From positions 62,001 through 126,000 of the forward strand of contig CAUJCM010000001.1 of the NCBI GenBank assembly GCA_963169655.1: DNA of 64,000 bases. Reading direction: 5' to 3'. Position numbers and translations under genes: made by a program. Every line of letters starts with the position of its first letter. Within the stretch, counting starts at the first letter, position 1. This document shows positions 1 through 8,674 of this stretch, in pieces. This DNA comes from Patescibacteria group bacterium (GTDB lineage Bacteria; Patescibacteriota; Gracilibacteria; UBA1369). The notes below the pieces were generated by a model. That model worked only from the letters and a program-made list of their open reading frames with translations. It had not been told where the DNA came from and did no database searches.

Positions 1-337
1 CTTTATAATTTTTTAATTTTATTGGATATTTTAATATATCCTGATGAATAATTTGGAGGTTTTTGGCATTTTGAAAAGTTTTATTTAAATATGGTATTAA
101 AGTTGAATCTTTTTCAACTGTAATAACTTGTTTTGCTTTTTTAATTAATTCATTAGTTAAAATTCCTAAACCTGGTCCTACTTCAATAATATTATCATTT
201 TGGCTAATCTCTGCTGCACTTACTATCTTATCAATAATTTTAGTATTAAAAAGAAAATTTTGACCTAGGTTTTTTTTTGTATAAAGGTTTTCAGATTTTA
301 ATATATTGAGTAGCTCTTTTTGATTATTGTATAGCAT
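1..337 (-). CDS. rsmA: 16S rRNA dimethyladenosine transferase RsmA (KsgA), 5' part only
   Basis: The gene runs off the left edge; the first 112 codons are visible. RsmA dimethylates two adjacent adenosines in the 3' terminal hairpin of 16S rRNA, late in 30S assembly. The translation has KKNLGQNFL near residues 21-29, the family's N-terminal signature, and IIEVGPGLGILT near residues 50-61, which is SAM-binding motif I. A glutamate that could bind the SAM ribose follows (VEKD). The ATG shares one base with the stop codon of the DUF167 gene upstream (TAATG), so the two are probably translationally coupled. Together with trmD upstream this is an RNA-modification operon. Identity is secure; only the C-terminal part is missing, and only because the window ends. 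Confidence 0.93.
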   Translation of the reverse strand, partial: MLYNNQKELLNILKSENLYTKKNLGQNFLFNTKIIDKIVSAAEISQNDNIIEVGPGLGILTNELIKKAKQVITVEKDSTLIPYLNKTFQNAKNLQIIHQDILKYPIKLKNYK

Positions 338-615
338 TAGACTTGTATGCTTAATAATTTATGTCTTTGAGTATGTCCAGAAATGATTTGTATTTTTGAG
401 GGAGCTATTTTAAGTGATTTAGCAATAAATTTTATTAATTCCTTATTAGCTTTATTATTTTCAGGGACGGCTGTTAATTTTATTTTTAAATTGAGATGAT
501 CATCTATTAATTCTTCTGAAATCAATTCATTTTTTTTACTATTAGGAATTAAATGTACTTTAAAAGTAATTTGTGAGGAATTAGATTGATTTATTAATGT
601 TCGTAGATGATTCAT
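337..615 (-). CDS. DUF167 / YggU family small protein
   Basis: A 92-residue protein of the DUF167 (YggU) family, whose function is unknown. The core is recognisable: a first strand with HLIPNSKKNEL, then LKIKLTAVPENNKANKELIKFIAK, which is the conserved 'P-x-x-x-K-A-N' helix start, and IISGHTQRHKLL near the end, the usual 'G...R.K' turn. The only ATG overlaps the end of the ATPase gene by 35 bases; no later start keeps the domain whole. Its stop overlaps the rsmA start by one base. It lies in an operon order trmD, ATPase, this gene, rsmA. The function cannot be inferred beyond the neighbourhood. Confidence 0.85.
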   Translation of the reverse strand: MNHLRTLINQSNSSQITFKVHLIPNSKKNELISEELIDDHLNLKIKLTAVPENNKANKELIKFIAKSLKIAPSKIQIISGHTQRHKLLSIQV

Positions 616-3415
616 TGTAAGCAGTTTGAGGTAAAAATTTAGTGACTTCTAAAATAATTAGAAATAGTATCCCGCCTATTAAAATGGTGATCCAATCTAT
701 TAAATTTAGGCTATTTGTATGAAAATAATTTTGTAATATTGGGACTTCGACTATTGCAATTGATATTACTAAAGATATGATATTTCCCCATAATAATCGC
801 CAATTACTAAAAGGATTTACGGAGAATATTGATTGATTCCTACTTCTTACATCAAAAGAATTGATAATTTGTAAGAAAATTAAAGATATGAAAACTATTG
901 AAAAAGAAGTATTCATAGCGGAATTACTAATATTATTGCCGACAAACCAGCCAAGGTTGACAAGTTTATATAAGTATAAACCTAATGAAATTATTCCTAA
1001 TGACATACCAATAATAATGATACGCATAATAAAAGTTTTAGTAATAATTTTTTCATGTGCAGATCTTGGAGGCTTAAGCATAATGTCTTTTTCTGCTGGT
1101 TCAAATCCAAGAGCTAATGCAGGTAATAAGTCCGTTGCAAAGTTAATTATTAAAATCAATACAGCTGTTAAGGGGGATGGTAATCCTATTAATAAGGCAA
1201 AAAATATAATAGTAACCTCTCCAATATTGGAAGAAAACATATAAAAGATAAATTTCTTTAAATTATCAAAAATGGTTCTACCTTCTTTAATTGCTTCTAC
1301 AATAGTTTGAAAACTTTCATCCATTAAAACTAAGCTTGAGACTTCTTTGGCAATATCTGATCCAGTTTTACCCATAGCTACCCCAATATCAGATTTTTTT
1401 AAGGCAGGGGCATCATTTACTCCATCGCCAGTTACTGCAACTATTTCGCCAAGTTCTTTAAGTAAGGATACGATTTTTAACTTATGTTCTGGTTTAACTC
1501 TGGCAAAAATTAATGTCTTTGTCTTGTCACTTAAAAAATCTTTAATTTGTTGATCAGAACATTCATTTAATTGATCACCGTTAATAATTTCTAGACTATT
1601 ATTTTTAGGTGATAATTCAATTTCCTCTGCAATTGCTTTAGCGGTTAGACCATTATCACCTGTGATGATGATTGTTCTAATCCCTGCGATTTGTGTCAAT
1701 TTTATGGCTTCTTTAACATCTATCCTTGGTGGATCAATAATTCCAACCATTCCAATATATGTAAGTTTTTTTTCTAGGATTTGTGTTTTGTCATTAAATT
1801 GAGTGGAATTAGCAAAATCTTTTATATCATTACTATTTAATTCTCTATAAGCAAAAGCCAAAGTTCTTAGAGCTTTGCTACTTAATTGTTGACTATATTC
1901 GATAGCCTCTTCCTTAACCCCTTTAGTTAAAATATTGACTTTCCCATTGTTTAATCGCTGATCACAAAGTTTGAGTAAAAATTCAGGAGCACCTTTAATA
2001 AATAAAATATATTTTTCTTTTTGTTTATTGAAAAATAATTTAGACATAACTTTTCTGTCAGAATCAAAAGGTAATTCATGAATTTCTTCCCACATATCTT
2101 GAATATTTGATTCAAAATTTTTATCCATTTTTAAAACCATTGTTTTAAGGCTTCCTTCTGTAGGATCTCCTATAACATTATATTGATTATCTTTTTGATT
2201 GAGTGATGAGTTATTACATAAATATGCTGCTAGATTCAAATAATGTAAGCTGTTTTTAGCTCCAGTTGAAAGCTGTGAGGAATGAATATCATTATTAGTA
2301 ATTTGAAAATTTGTTTTTTCTTCAAAGACTTGAATATTTCCATTTGGTTCATAGCCTATGCCATCTAATTTGATATAAGAATCATTAGTAATTAATTGAG
2401 TAACTGTCATTTCATTTTTAGTAAGTGTTCCAGTTTTATCTGTACAAATAACAGTTGTGGCGCCTAGTGTTTCAACTGAAGACAATTGTTTAATGATAGC
2501 GTTTTTCTTGGATAATCTTTGAACTCCTAGTGCCAAGGTAATAGTAATTACTGCTGGTAAACCTTCAGGTACTGCTGCTACAGCAATTGAAGCTGCAAAT
2601 AAAATATTTTCTAAAATTCCTTTTTGATGAATTAAAAGCTCAATAACAAAAATAATTGCAATAATTACTAAGGTTATTTGTGTGATGATAAAACCAAGAT
2701 TATGTATTTCTTTTTCAAGAGGTGTTAAGTCCTTTTTTGTCTTTGTAGTCATTTGGGCTATTTTCCCGAGCTCAGTATTTAGACCTGTTCTGATAACTAA
2801 AGCATGAGCATTACCTCTTGTAACTGTTGTGCCAGCAAAGATAAAATTAGAGATATTAGTGTATGCCCCTTTCTCAAGATAATTGTGAGCAGTTTTGCTT
2901 ACTGGAGTAGATTCGCCATTTAAAATAGCTTCCATTACTTCTAGTTCATTAGATTCAAAAATAATGGCATCTGCAGGAATAGTATCTCCTTCTTCGATTA
3001 AAATAATGTCACTTGGTACAATTTCAGAAGTATCGATAAGGTATTTTTGATGATTTCTGATTACTTTACCTTGTGGAGATACAATTTGTTTGAGTGCTTC
3101 TAAATCTTTTTCTGCTTTATATTTTTGTAAGAAGCTAATAAAAGAATTAAAACTTAATACTGCGAGGATAATAAATGCGTCAATTGAATTTCCTATGAAG
3201 AAAGCCAATATGGATGAAGCTATTAATAAAATAGTCATTGGATCTAGGAGGCTTTTAATGAATTGAGTAATTAAACCTGTTGATTGTTTGAGATCAAGAA
3301 TATTTTTGCCGTATTTTTGAAGTCTAAAATTAACTTCATTATTGTTTAATCCTTGAGGACTTGAATCGAACTCTTCAAAAATATTTTGATATTTATAATT
3401 ATTTGTTTCTGTCAT
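581..3415 (-). CDS. P-type ATPase, Ca2+-transporting (P2 class)
   Basis: A 944-residue cation pump of the P2 (SERCA/PMCA-like) type, in the cytoplasmic membrane. All catalytic landmarks are present: phosphorylation site DKTGTLT with Asp326, the nucleotide-binding KGAPE, the hinge TGDGVNDAP with Asp664 and Asp668, and the M4 ion site VPEGLPA around Glu284. In M6 the sequence INFATDLLPALALG fits a Ca2+ pump better than a K+/Cu+ or heavy-metal pump. There is no N-terminal metal-binding domain. The A-domain loop reads LNGES (Glu168) where LTGES is usual. The N-terminus has the short cation-ATPase_N region and the C-terminus the four-helix Cation_ATPase_C domain. It begins 9 bases after trmD. Substrate is inferred from motifs only; Mn2+ or Na+ is possible. 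Confidence 0.9.
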   Translation of the reverse strand: MTETNNYKYQNIFEEFDSSPQGLNNNEVNFRLQKYGKNILDLKQSTGLITQFIKSLLDPMTILLIASSILAFFIGNSIDAFIILAVLSFNSFISFLQKYKAEKDLEALKQIVSPQGKVIRNHQKYLIDTSEIVPSDIILIEEGDTIPADAIIFESNELEVMEAILNGESTPVSKTAHNYLEKGAYTNISNFIFAGTTVTRGNAHALVIRTGLNTELGKIAQMTTKTKKDLTPLEKEIHNLGFIITQITLVIIAIIFVIELLIHQKGILENILFAASIAVAAVPEGLPAVITITLALGVQRLSKKNAIIKQLSSVETLGATTVICTDKTGTLTKNEMTVTQLITNDSYIKLDGIGYEPNGNIQVFEEKTNFQITNNDIHSSQLSTGAKNSLHYLNLAAYLCNNSSLNQKDNQYNVIGDPTEGSLKTMVLKMDKNFESNIQDMWEEIHELPFDSDRKVMSKLFFNKQKEKYILFIKGAPEFLLKLCDQRLNNGKVNILTKGVKEEAIEYSQQLSSKALRTLAFAYRELNSNDIKDFANSTQFNDKTQILEKKLTYIGMVGIIDPPRIDVKEAIKLTQIAGIRTIIITGDNGLTAKAIAEEIELSPKNNSLEIINGDQLNECSDQQIKDFLSDKTKTLIFARVKPEHKLKIVSLLKELGEIVAVTGDGVNDAPALKKSDIGVAMGKTGSDIAKEVSSLVLMDESFQTIVEAIKEGRTIFDNLKKFIFYMFSSNIGEVTIIFFALLIGLPSPLTAVLILIINFATDLLPALALGFEPAEKDIMLKPPRSAHEKIITKTFIMRIIIIGMSLGIISLGLYLYKLVNLGWFVGNNISNSAMNTSFSIVFISLIFLQIINSFDVRSRNQSIFSVNPFSNWRLLWGNIISLVISIAIVEVPILQNYFHTNSLNLIDWITILIGGILFLIILEVTKFLPQTAYNESSTNINKSI

Positions 3416-3424
3416 TTGATTTTA

Positions 3425-4084
3425 TCAACTTAAATGTTCTTCCCTCCACTGATTAATTTTTTTATGATGCCCACTTAACAATACTTCAGGTACTTCTAGC
3501 CCTTTAAAGCTTTTAGGTTTGGTGTAATGAGGATATTCTTTTTTACCTTTTAATTTTTTAGAAAATGTTTCTTCGATGTGAGAGTTTTGATCTCCCAATA
3601 ATTCTGGGATAAATCTACTTATACAATCAATTAAAACCATAGCAGGTAATTCGCCTCCTGTTAAAACATATTTCCCAATTGAAATTTCTTGATCAATACA
3701 TAAATCAATAATTCTTTGGTCAATCCCTTCATATCTTCCGCATACCAAAATTATTCCTTGATATTTATTGATAATTTTTTTAGAAAAAGTTTGAATTCTA
3801 TTATGTGTTAAAATTTGTCCTTTAGGACTTAAATAAATAACTGGTCCAGGATTTTTCTTTTTGATTGTTTTAATTGCATCATATAAAGGTTGAGGTGTAA
3901 GCACCATACCTGCGCCCCCACCATAAGGAATATCATCCACTTTTTTCCATTTATTTTTAGTATAATCTCTTAAATCGTGAACTTTAATATCAATTAATTT
4001 TTTTTCTAAACCTTTTCGAATCATGCCTTCTTGAAAATATGACTCAAAAATATGAGGAAAAATAGTGATAATATCAAATCGAAT
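3425..4084 (-). CDS. trmD: tRNA (guanine37-N1)-methyltransferase TrmD, apparent ATT start
   Basis: TrmD methylates G37 of tRNAs reading CNN codons and prevents +1 frameshifting. It is a trefoil-knot SPOUT enzyme. The knot region is clear: VCGRYEGIDQR, IGKYVLTGGELPA and PELLG, plus the early PYGGGAGMVL. The first ATG (4022-4024) would remove about 20 family residues. Reading further upstream in frame gives RFDIITIFPHIF directly after an ATT codon at 4082-4084, exactly where the family begins (M-x-F-D-I-x-T-L-F-P). No ATG, GTG or TTG occurs between an in-frame stop (TAA, 4132-4134) and that ATT. I therefore call the start at ATT, giving 219 residues. A sequencing error is the alternative. A terminator lies just upstream, so the gene has its own promoter. 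Confidence 0.88.
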   Translation of the reverse strand: MRFDIITIFPHIFESYFQEGMIRKGLEKKLIDIKVHDLRDYTKNKWKKVDDIPYGGGAGMVLTPQPLYDAIKTIKKKNPGPVIYLSPKGQILTHNRIQTFSKKIINKYQGIILVCGRYEGIDQRIIDLCIDQEISIGKYVLTGGELPAMVLIDCISRFIPELLGDQNSHIEETFSKKLKGKKEYPHYTKPKSFKGLEVPEVLLSGHHKKINQWREEHLS

Positions 4085-4163
4085 TGTTTTATTCTTCTTA
4101 TTAATTATTTCAAAAATTATTGTATATAATTCTTATATCCTAAAAATGGCTTTCTATAAATAA

Positions 4164-4193
4164 AAAAACTCCGCAAATGCTTGCGGAGTTTTT
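4164..4193. terminator. Rho-independent terminator, works on both strands
   Basis: A 13-bp perfect stem (AAAAACTCCGCAA pairing with its complement) with a four-base loop ATGC, flanked by T runs on both strands. On the minus strand it follows the rpsI stop by 13 bases and ends the rpsI operon, separating it from trmD. Confidence 0.95.
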
Positions 4194-4206
4194 GATATGA
4201 TGTATT

Positions 4207-4647
4207 TTAACGTTTGCTGAATTGTGGTGCTCTTCTTGCTTTTTTAAGTCCAGGTTTCATTCTTTCTTTAACTCTTGAATCTCTTGTTAAGTATCCAGCT
4301 TTTTTAAGAGTGATTCTTAATGCTTCATCATAATTAAGTAAAGCGCGTGAAACTCCATGTCTAATTGCTTCAGCTTGTGCAACTACACCACCTCCACTAA
4401 CTTTTACTGAAATATCAAATTTTTTATTTGTTGCAGTTAATTTTAATGGCGCTTCAATTGTAGCCAAAAGTTTTTTTAATGGGAAATATTTTTTTGCTTC
4501 TTTCTCATTTACAGTGACTTCTCCATTACCATTTTTATATAATCTTACTCTTGCAACTGAAGTTTTTCTTCTTCCAGTTCCATAAAAGTATTCTTGTATG
4601 GCAGATGATTTTTTAACTGATTTTTCGCTTGTTTCTTTTGCAGGCAT
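4207..4647 (-). CDS. rpsI: 30S ribosomal protein S9
   Basis: A 146-residue S9. It carries the [15 protein letters not shown] strand and the conserved C-terminal tail RRAPQFSKR, whose last Arg contacts the anticodon of P-site tRNA. The first 20 or so residues are a lysine/serine-rich extension before the domain begins at [10 protein letters not shown]. It follows rplM by 20 bases, the normal rplM-rpsI pair, and is the last gene before a strong terminator. Confidence 0.98.
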   Translation of the reverse strand: MPAKETSEKSVKKSSAIQEYFYGTGRRKTSVARVRLYKNGNGEVTVNEKEAKKYFPLKKLLATIEAPLKLTATNKKFDISVKVSGGGVVAQAEAIRHGVSRALLNYDEALRITLKKAGYLTRDSRVKERMKPGLKKARRAPQFSKR

Positions 4648-4667
4648 GTTCTATTGAAATAAAATAA

Positions 4668-5126
4668 TTATAAATTAAAATTTACTGGATTTTGAGCTGA
4701 AAGATTATGTTCTGATCCAGCAAAAACTTTTAAATGTTTTAAGTGAAACTTTTTATGCTTGTTATTAGGTATCATTCCAGCTACAGCGTATTCGATTATT
4801 TTAGTAGCATCTTTCTGTCTTAATTTTTCAGGTGTAATAGTTTTAAGTCCACCTGGAAATCTAGTATGCCAGTTATATTCTTTATCAGTTTCTTTCTTAC
4901 CTGTTAATTTAATTTCTGAAGCATTTATTACAATTACATAATCCCCAGTCATTAAGTGAGGTGAATATGTTGGTTTATGTTTGCCACGAAGTAAGTCTGC
5001 AATTTTATTAGCAACTCTACCTAAAGTTTTTCCTTTTACATCTACAACTAACCATTGTGGTTTAAGTTCAGTGATTTTTGGAGAATATGTTCTAAATGTT
5101 ATTTGCTTTTTTTCTGAAGTTTTCAT
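4668..5126 (-). CDS. rplM: 50S ribosomal protein L13
   Basis: A 152-residue L13, an early 23S-binding protein. Diagnostic sequence includes WLVVDVKGKTLGRVANKIA, LLRGKHKPTYSPH and the VAGMIPNNK segment (usually 'GMLP'). Length is slightly above the usual 142, with a short N-terminal addition. It sits between rplQ and rpsI, with 19 bases separating it from rplQ. Confidence 0.98.
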   Translation of the reverse strand: MKTSEKKQITFRTYSPKITELKPQWLVVDVKGKTLGRVANKIADLLRGKHKPTYSPHLMTGDYVIVINASEIKLTGKKETDKEYNWHTRFPGGLKTITPEKLRQKDATKIIEYAVAGMIPNNKHKKFHLKHLKVFAGSEHNLSAQNPVNFNL

Positions 5127-5145
5127 TATCTTTAAATTATATGTC

Positions 5146-5499
5146 TTATAATAATTCTATTTGTGCTAGTGGTGCATTATCGCCAGCTCTAAATCCAATA
5201 TCTGAAATTCTTGTAAATCCGGTTTGTCTATCTTTATATTTTTTAACTAATTCTTCAAATAAGATTTTTGAACTTAATTCATTTTGAAGTACTTTTTGAG
5301 TTTCACGGATAGCATGAACTTTATCTTTATTCTTTGCAGTATAAATTAACTTTTCTATTACAGGTTGAACAGCTTTAGCTTTTGCTTTAGTAGTTTGTAT
5401 TTTCCCGTGAATAATGATCGATGTAGCTAAGTTCCCAATAAGTAATTTCCTTTGAGCAGTTGGTCTTGCTAGACGATGTTTCTTTACATTGTGTCTCAT
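5146..5499 (-). CDS. rplQ: 50S ribosomal protein L17
   Basis: A 117-residue L17. The N-terminus MRHNVKKHRLARPTAQRK is the family signature (normally MRHRKKGRKLGRTSAHRKA), followed by LATSIIIHGKIQTTKAKAKA. It ends in the usual short beta hairpin (GFTRI, AQIELL). It follows rpoA by 37 bases, as at the end of most alpha operons. Confidence 0.97.
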   Translation of the reverse strand: MRHNVKKHRLARPTAQRKLLIGNLATSIIIHGKIQTTKAKAKAVQPVIEKLIYTAKNKDKVHAIRETQKVLQNELSSKILFEELVKKYKDRQTGFTRISDIGFRAGDNAPLAQIELL

Positions 5500-5536
5500 A
5501 GTTTGAGTGTGTTACTGATATTCTTTATTGATCTAA

Positions 5537-6511
5537 TTAATCTTCAGCTAAATTTAAATCTCTAGCTTCAAGTGCTTCCCTTACTTCTGTGAGAGCTTTT
5601 TTACCAAATCCTCTCAAGTTTGTAAGTTTACTTTCTGTACATTTTGATAATTGTTCTATTGATCCTATACCTCCATTAATTAATGCATTTAATGTTCTTG
5701 GAGAGAAACCAAGAATTTCAATTGGGGTATATGCTTCTTGTACTGGTTTATTTTTCTCTTCCATTTCCTGTTTTTGAGAGATTTTTTGGAAATCACTCAT
5801 ATATTCTGATTCAACCATAATATTTTCTTGATTGAATAGACCGAAATATGATTGAAGTAGATTTGAACTAAATTTTAAAGCGTCATCTGGAGAAATAGAT
5901 CCATCAGTTTCAATTTCTAATACAAGTTTATCTAAATTTGTCATTTGTCCAATACGAGTAGCTTCTACATCGTATCTAACTTTTTTAACTGGTGAGAAAA
6001 TTGAATCCATTAAAATTAATTCTGGATCTAAATCATCTCTTTGTTTTACAGAAACTGGAATATATCCAACTCCTTTTTCTACTTTAATCTCCATATTTAA
6101 TTTAGCTCCTTTTTCAAGGGTAGTAATATATTGATCAGGAGTTAAAATTTCAATGTCTGAAGTATGTTTAATGTCTTTAGCGTATATCTCTCCTTCTTTA
6201 TTTGCTGATAAAGTTAAAGTGCTAGGTTCTATACTATCTTTTTTAATTCTAATTAATTTTAAATTTAAAGTGATATCAAGTATACTTTCTTTTACTCCTT
6301 TAATTGTAGAATATTCATGAGTAACACCGTCAATTTTGACGCCTGTTATACAAGCGCCAGGCAGAGAAGAAAGAAGTACTCTTCTAAAAGCATTACCAAT
6401 AGTGATGCCATAACCTTGTGGTAATGGACTTACTGAAAAAATCGAGTGATTATCACTAGTTTTTTCAACTTTAATTTTTGGTATGCCAATTTCTTCTTGA
6501 ATTTGATGCAT
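5537..6511 (-). CDS. rpoA: DNA-directed RNA polymerase alpha subunit
   Basis: A 324-residue alpha subunit. Residues 1 to about 235 form the N-terminal dimerisation domain, with GYGITIGNAFRRVLLSSLPG, the helix that makes the alpha dimer, and DDLDPELILMDSIFSPVKKVRYDVEATRIG. A roughly 25-residue linker leads to the C-terminal DNA-binding domain (about 255-318), with IEILGFSPRTLNALINGGI and LRGFGKKALTEVREAL. The C-terminal domain Arg that contacts the UP element is aligned within SPRTLN. Order rpsD-rpoA-rplQ is standard. Confidence 0.98.
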   Translation of the reverse strand: MHQIQEEIGIPKIKVEKTSDNHSIFSVSPLPQGYGITIGNAFRRVLLSSLPGACITGVKIDGVTHEYSTIKGVKESILDITLNLKLIRIKKDSIEPSTLTLSANKEGEIYAKDIKHTSDIEILTPDQYITTLEKGAKLNMEIKVEKGVGYIPVSVKQRDDLDPELILMDSIFSPVKKVRYDVEATRIGQMTNLDKLVLEIETDGSISPDDALKFSSNLLQSYFGLFNQENIMVESEYMSDFQKISQKQEMEEKNKPVQEAYTPIEILGFSPRTLNALINGGIGSIEQLSKCTESKLTNLRGFGKKALTEVREALEARDLNLAED

Positions 6512-6534
6512 TATAAAAATGATAAAAAATTATT

Positions 6535-7155
6535 TTATTTTGAATAGTATTCAACTATTAGACTTGCATTTATTAGACCTTCTAATTCTCCTTTATCAGG
6601 ATTTCTGGAAATTTCACCGCTGAGGTCTTTTAAGTTAACTGCTAACCAATGTGGAGATTTAGTATTTCTTTCAATATTTTGTTTAAAGAGAGGAGAGTCT
6701 TTTCTTTTTTTAATGACACTAAATTTATCACCTACTTTAACTTGAATAGAAGGTATTGTAATAATACTTCCATTAAGTTCTATTAGACCATGATTAACCA
6801 TTTGTCTGGCTTGATATCTTGTTGTAGCAATTCCAGATTTGAAAATTACATTATCAATTCTTAATTCTAATAATGATAAAATTTCATCACCAGTAATACC
6901 TTCTCTTTTTGTAGCTAAATCATAGTATTTTTGCATTTGCTTCTCACTGATGTTAAAAATGGCTTTAGCTTTTTGTTTTTCATTTAATTGTCTAGCATAT
7001 TCAGATTTTTTACCAAAGCTACCTTTAGGCCCATGCATACCTGGTTTATAGGCTTTTTTAATTGTAGGGTGAGTTTGTTTTAAATCATTGTTGCTTGGTA
7101 ACCTAATACCGAAGCGACGAAATAAACGTGATTTTGGTCCTGTATAATTTGCCAT
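6535..7155 (-). CDS. rpsD: 30S ribosomal protein S4
   Basis: A 206-residue S4, a primary 16S binder that starts 30S assembly. It has PKSRLFRRFGIRL at the start, the GMHG..GKKSEYARQLNEKQKAK region and an S4 RNA-binding domain (LELRIDNVIFKSGIATTRYQARQMVNHG). The N-terminal zinc knuckle found in some S4 proteins is absent (no cysteines). Family length is about 205. It follows rpsK by 43 bases. Confidence 0.98.
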   Translation of the reverse strand: MANYTGPKSRLFRRFGIRLPSNNDLKQTHPTIKKAYKPGMHGPKGSFGKKSEYARQLNEKQKAKAIFNISEKQMQKYYDLATKREGITGDEILSLLELRIDNVIFKSGIATTRYQARQMVNHGLIELNGSIITIPSIQVKVGDKFSVIKKRKDSPLFKQNIERNTKSPHWLAVNLKDLSGEISRNPDKGELEGLINASLIVEYYSK

Positions 7156-7198
7156 GATTTTCGGAGTTTTTTAAATTATTAAATAAATTTTATATATA

Positions 7199-7657
7199 TT
7201 ATACGCGTCGTGATTTACGAGCTCTGCATCCATTATGAGGGACAGGAGTTATGTCTTTGATAGATTCAATATCTACCCCATTGCTGTTTAAACCTCTTAC
7301 TGCCTGATCTCTACCAGCTCCAATTCCCTTTACAAAAACATGTAATTTTTCAATACCATGTAATAAAGCTTTATTTATTGCAGCTTCTGCTGAAACTTGT
7401 GCTGCGTAAGGTGTAGCTTTTTTTGCTCCTTTAAATCCATTAGATCCTGCACTGCTCCAAGCTATGATATTTCCATTTAAGTCTGTAATAGTTACAATTG
7501 TATTATTAAAGGAAGATTGAATGTAAGCATTTCCTTCTGTAACAGTTCTTTTAGATTTACTTTTTTTAACTTTTGGTGCTTGTGTTTCCGCACTTTCTTC
7601 AACAGCTTTTGTAGCCGTGTTTTTTGCTTTAATAGTCTTTGTATCAGTTTCTGCCAT
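7199..7657 (-). CDS. rpsK: 30S ribosomal protein S11
   Basis: A 152-residue S11 of the platform of the small subunit. The core begins near residue 40 with GNAYIQSSFNNTIVTITDLNG, followed by WSSAGSNGFKGAKKATPYAAQ and the C-terminal NGCRARKSRRV, the conserved basic tail. The first 38 residues are a lysine, threonine and alanine-rich extension not present in the usual 129-residue protein. It follows rpsM by 26 bases. Confidence 0.98.
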   Translation of the reverse strand: MAETDTKTIKAKNTATKAVEESAETQAPKVKKSKSKRTVTEGNAYIQSSFNNTIVTITDLNGNIIAWSSAGSNGFKGAKKATPYAAQVSAEAAINKALLHGIEKLHVFVKGIGAGRDQAVRGLNSNGVDIESIKDITPVPHNGCRARKSRRV

Positions 7658-7683
7658 ATGATAAATAAAAAATTATTATTAAA

Positions 7684-8058
7684 TTATTTAGCAGCTATTT
7701 TTTTATTAGCTACTGTTTTTTTCTTACCTTTTCTTGTACGAGAGTTGGTTTTAGTTAATTGGCCGCGAACAGGTAATCCTTTTCTGTGTCTAACTCCTCG
7801 ATAAGTACCAATATCTTGTAAATATTTGATATCTAATTGAATTTTTCTTCTTAAATCTCCTTCAGTAATATGTTCAGCAATAATTGTTCTTAACTTATTA
7901 ACTTGATCTTCAGTTAAATCTTGTACTTTGATATTTTCGTCTATTTTAGCTTTTAATAGGATTTGATGTGCTAATTTTCTTCCTATCCCATAGACTGCTG
8001 TAAGCCCGATAGCAATCCTTTTTTCTTTTGGTAAATTAATTCCTGCAATTCTAGCCAT
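7684..8058 (-). CDS. rpsM: 30S ribosomal protein S13
   Basis: A 124-residue S13 of the 30S head; its C-terminal tail reaches the P-site t[33 protein letters not shown] is the family start, and [28 protein letters not shown] the end. It stands in the usual rpmJ-rpsM-rpsK order, 34 bases after rpmJ. Confidence 0.98.
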   Translation of the reverse strand: MARIAGINLPKEKRIAIGLTAVYGIGRKLAHQILLKAKIDENIKVQDLTEDQVNKLRTIIAEHITEGDLRRKIQLDIKYLQDIGTYRGVRHRKGLPVRGQLTKTNSRTRKGKKKTVANKKIAAK

Positions 8059-8092
8059 TGTGATTAATAAATTTTAAAATATAGTATAGTAA

Positions 8093-8206
8093 TTATCCTT
8101 GTCTTTGTTTATGTTTCTTTGTTTCACAAATAACACGGATGACATTTTTACGTTTGATAACTTTACATTTAGAGCAAATTGGTTTTACAGATGATCTTAC
8201 TTTCAT
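8093..8206 (-). CDS. rpmJ: 50S ribosomal protein L36
   Basis: A 37-residue L36, too short for most gene finders, read directly from the minus strand between rpsM and infA. It begins [20 protein letters not shown] and ends KHKQRQG. The zinc ribbon ligands are Cys11, Cys14, Cys27 and His32, so this is the zinc-binding (C+) form of L36. It is 46 bases downstream of infA, the standard infA-rpmJ-rpsM order. The start ATG is the only possible one. Confidence 0.96.
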   Translation of the reverse strand: MKVRSSVKPICSKCKVIKRKNVIRVICETKKHKQRQG

Positions 8207-8252
8207 GACAGTTTATTTATTGATGTGATAGAAAACATTAATTAATAATGTT

Positions 8253-8570
8253 TTAGTTGTTATTTTCTTGTTCTTCTTCTGTTTCTCCCACAGATCCATC
8301 TTTTTCAGATGCCTGTATGGATTCCTGTAATTTATTTTTTACTTCTTTATGCCTGAATGTAATTCTACCTTTAGTTAAATCATAAGGAGTCATCACAACG
8401 GTCACTTTATCTCCAGGTAAGATTCTGATGAAATTAATTCTCATCCTTCCTGATACATGGGCTAATATTTCGTGTCCGGCATAATGTTCTTCAAGTAATT
8501 TTACTTTGAAGGTAGCATTTGGAAATGTTTCAACTACTACGCCTAATGCTTCAATCTCTTCTTTAGCCAT
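8253..8570 (-). CDS. infA: Translation initiation factor IF-1 with acidic tail
   Basis: IF-1 blocks the A site during initiation and helps IF-3. The first 72 residues are a complete S1-like OB fold: [44 protein letters not shown] and [14 protein letters not shown]. The usual protein ends there. This one continues for about 33 more residues, rich in Glu, Gln and Asn (105 in all), giving an acidic tail. It has its own promoter in the 104-base gap after map, and begins the run infA-rpmJ-rpsM-rpsK-rpsD-rpoA-rplQ-rplM-rpsI. Confidence 0.97.
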   Translation of the reverse strand: MAKEEIEALGVVVETFPNATFKVKLLEEHYAGHEILAHVSGRMRINFIRILPGDKVTVVMTPYDLTKGRITFRHKEVKNKLQESIQASEKDGSVGETEEEQENNN

Positions 8571-8604
8571 GTGCTCTTATTGTTTTCTTTAGAAGTAAAA
8601 ATTT

Positions 8605-8616
8605 GGTTTTTCAACC
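8605..8616 (-). promoter_or_regulatory. GNRA-capped hairpin in the infA leader
   Basis: On the minus strand the sequence reads GGTT-GAAA-AACC: a four-base-pair stem closed by a GAAA tetraloop, about 35 bases before the infA ATG and about 14 bases after the -10 box. It would be near the 5' end of the transcript. A role is not known; a 5'-end stabiliser is a guess. Confidence 0.4.
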
Positions 8617-8629
8617 TAAAAGCGGTGGC

Positions 8630-8658
8630 ATATTACCTGACAGTTTTTTAGATTGCAA
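8630..8658 (-). promoter_or_regulatory. Promoter for infA operon
   Basis: Minus strand: -35 TTGCAA (8653-8658), 17-base spacer, -10 TAATAT (8630-8635), then a GC-rich stretch GCCACCGC after the -10. It lies in the spacer between the map stop and infA. The first bases after the -35 (TC) and the -10 match those of the tuf promoter. Confidence 0.8.
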
Positions 8659-8674
8659 GCTAATTTTTCATTTT

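Noticed and set aside
861-1244. Open frame on the plus strand inside the Ca2+-ATPase gene
   Set aside because: It is the shadow of a strongly recognised minus-strand gene; no domain or start signal supports it. The same holds for the other antisense frames, for example 16205-16504 and 7517-7804.
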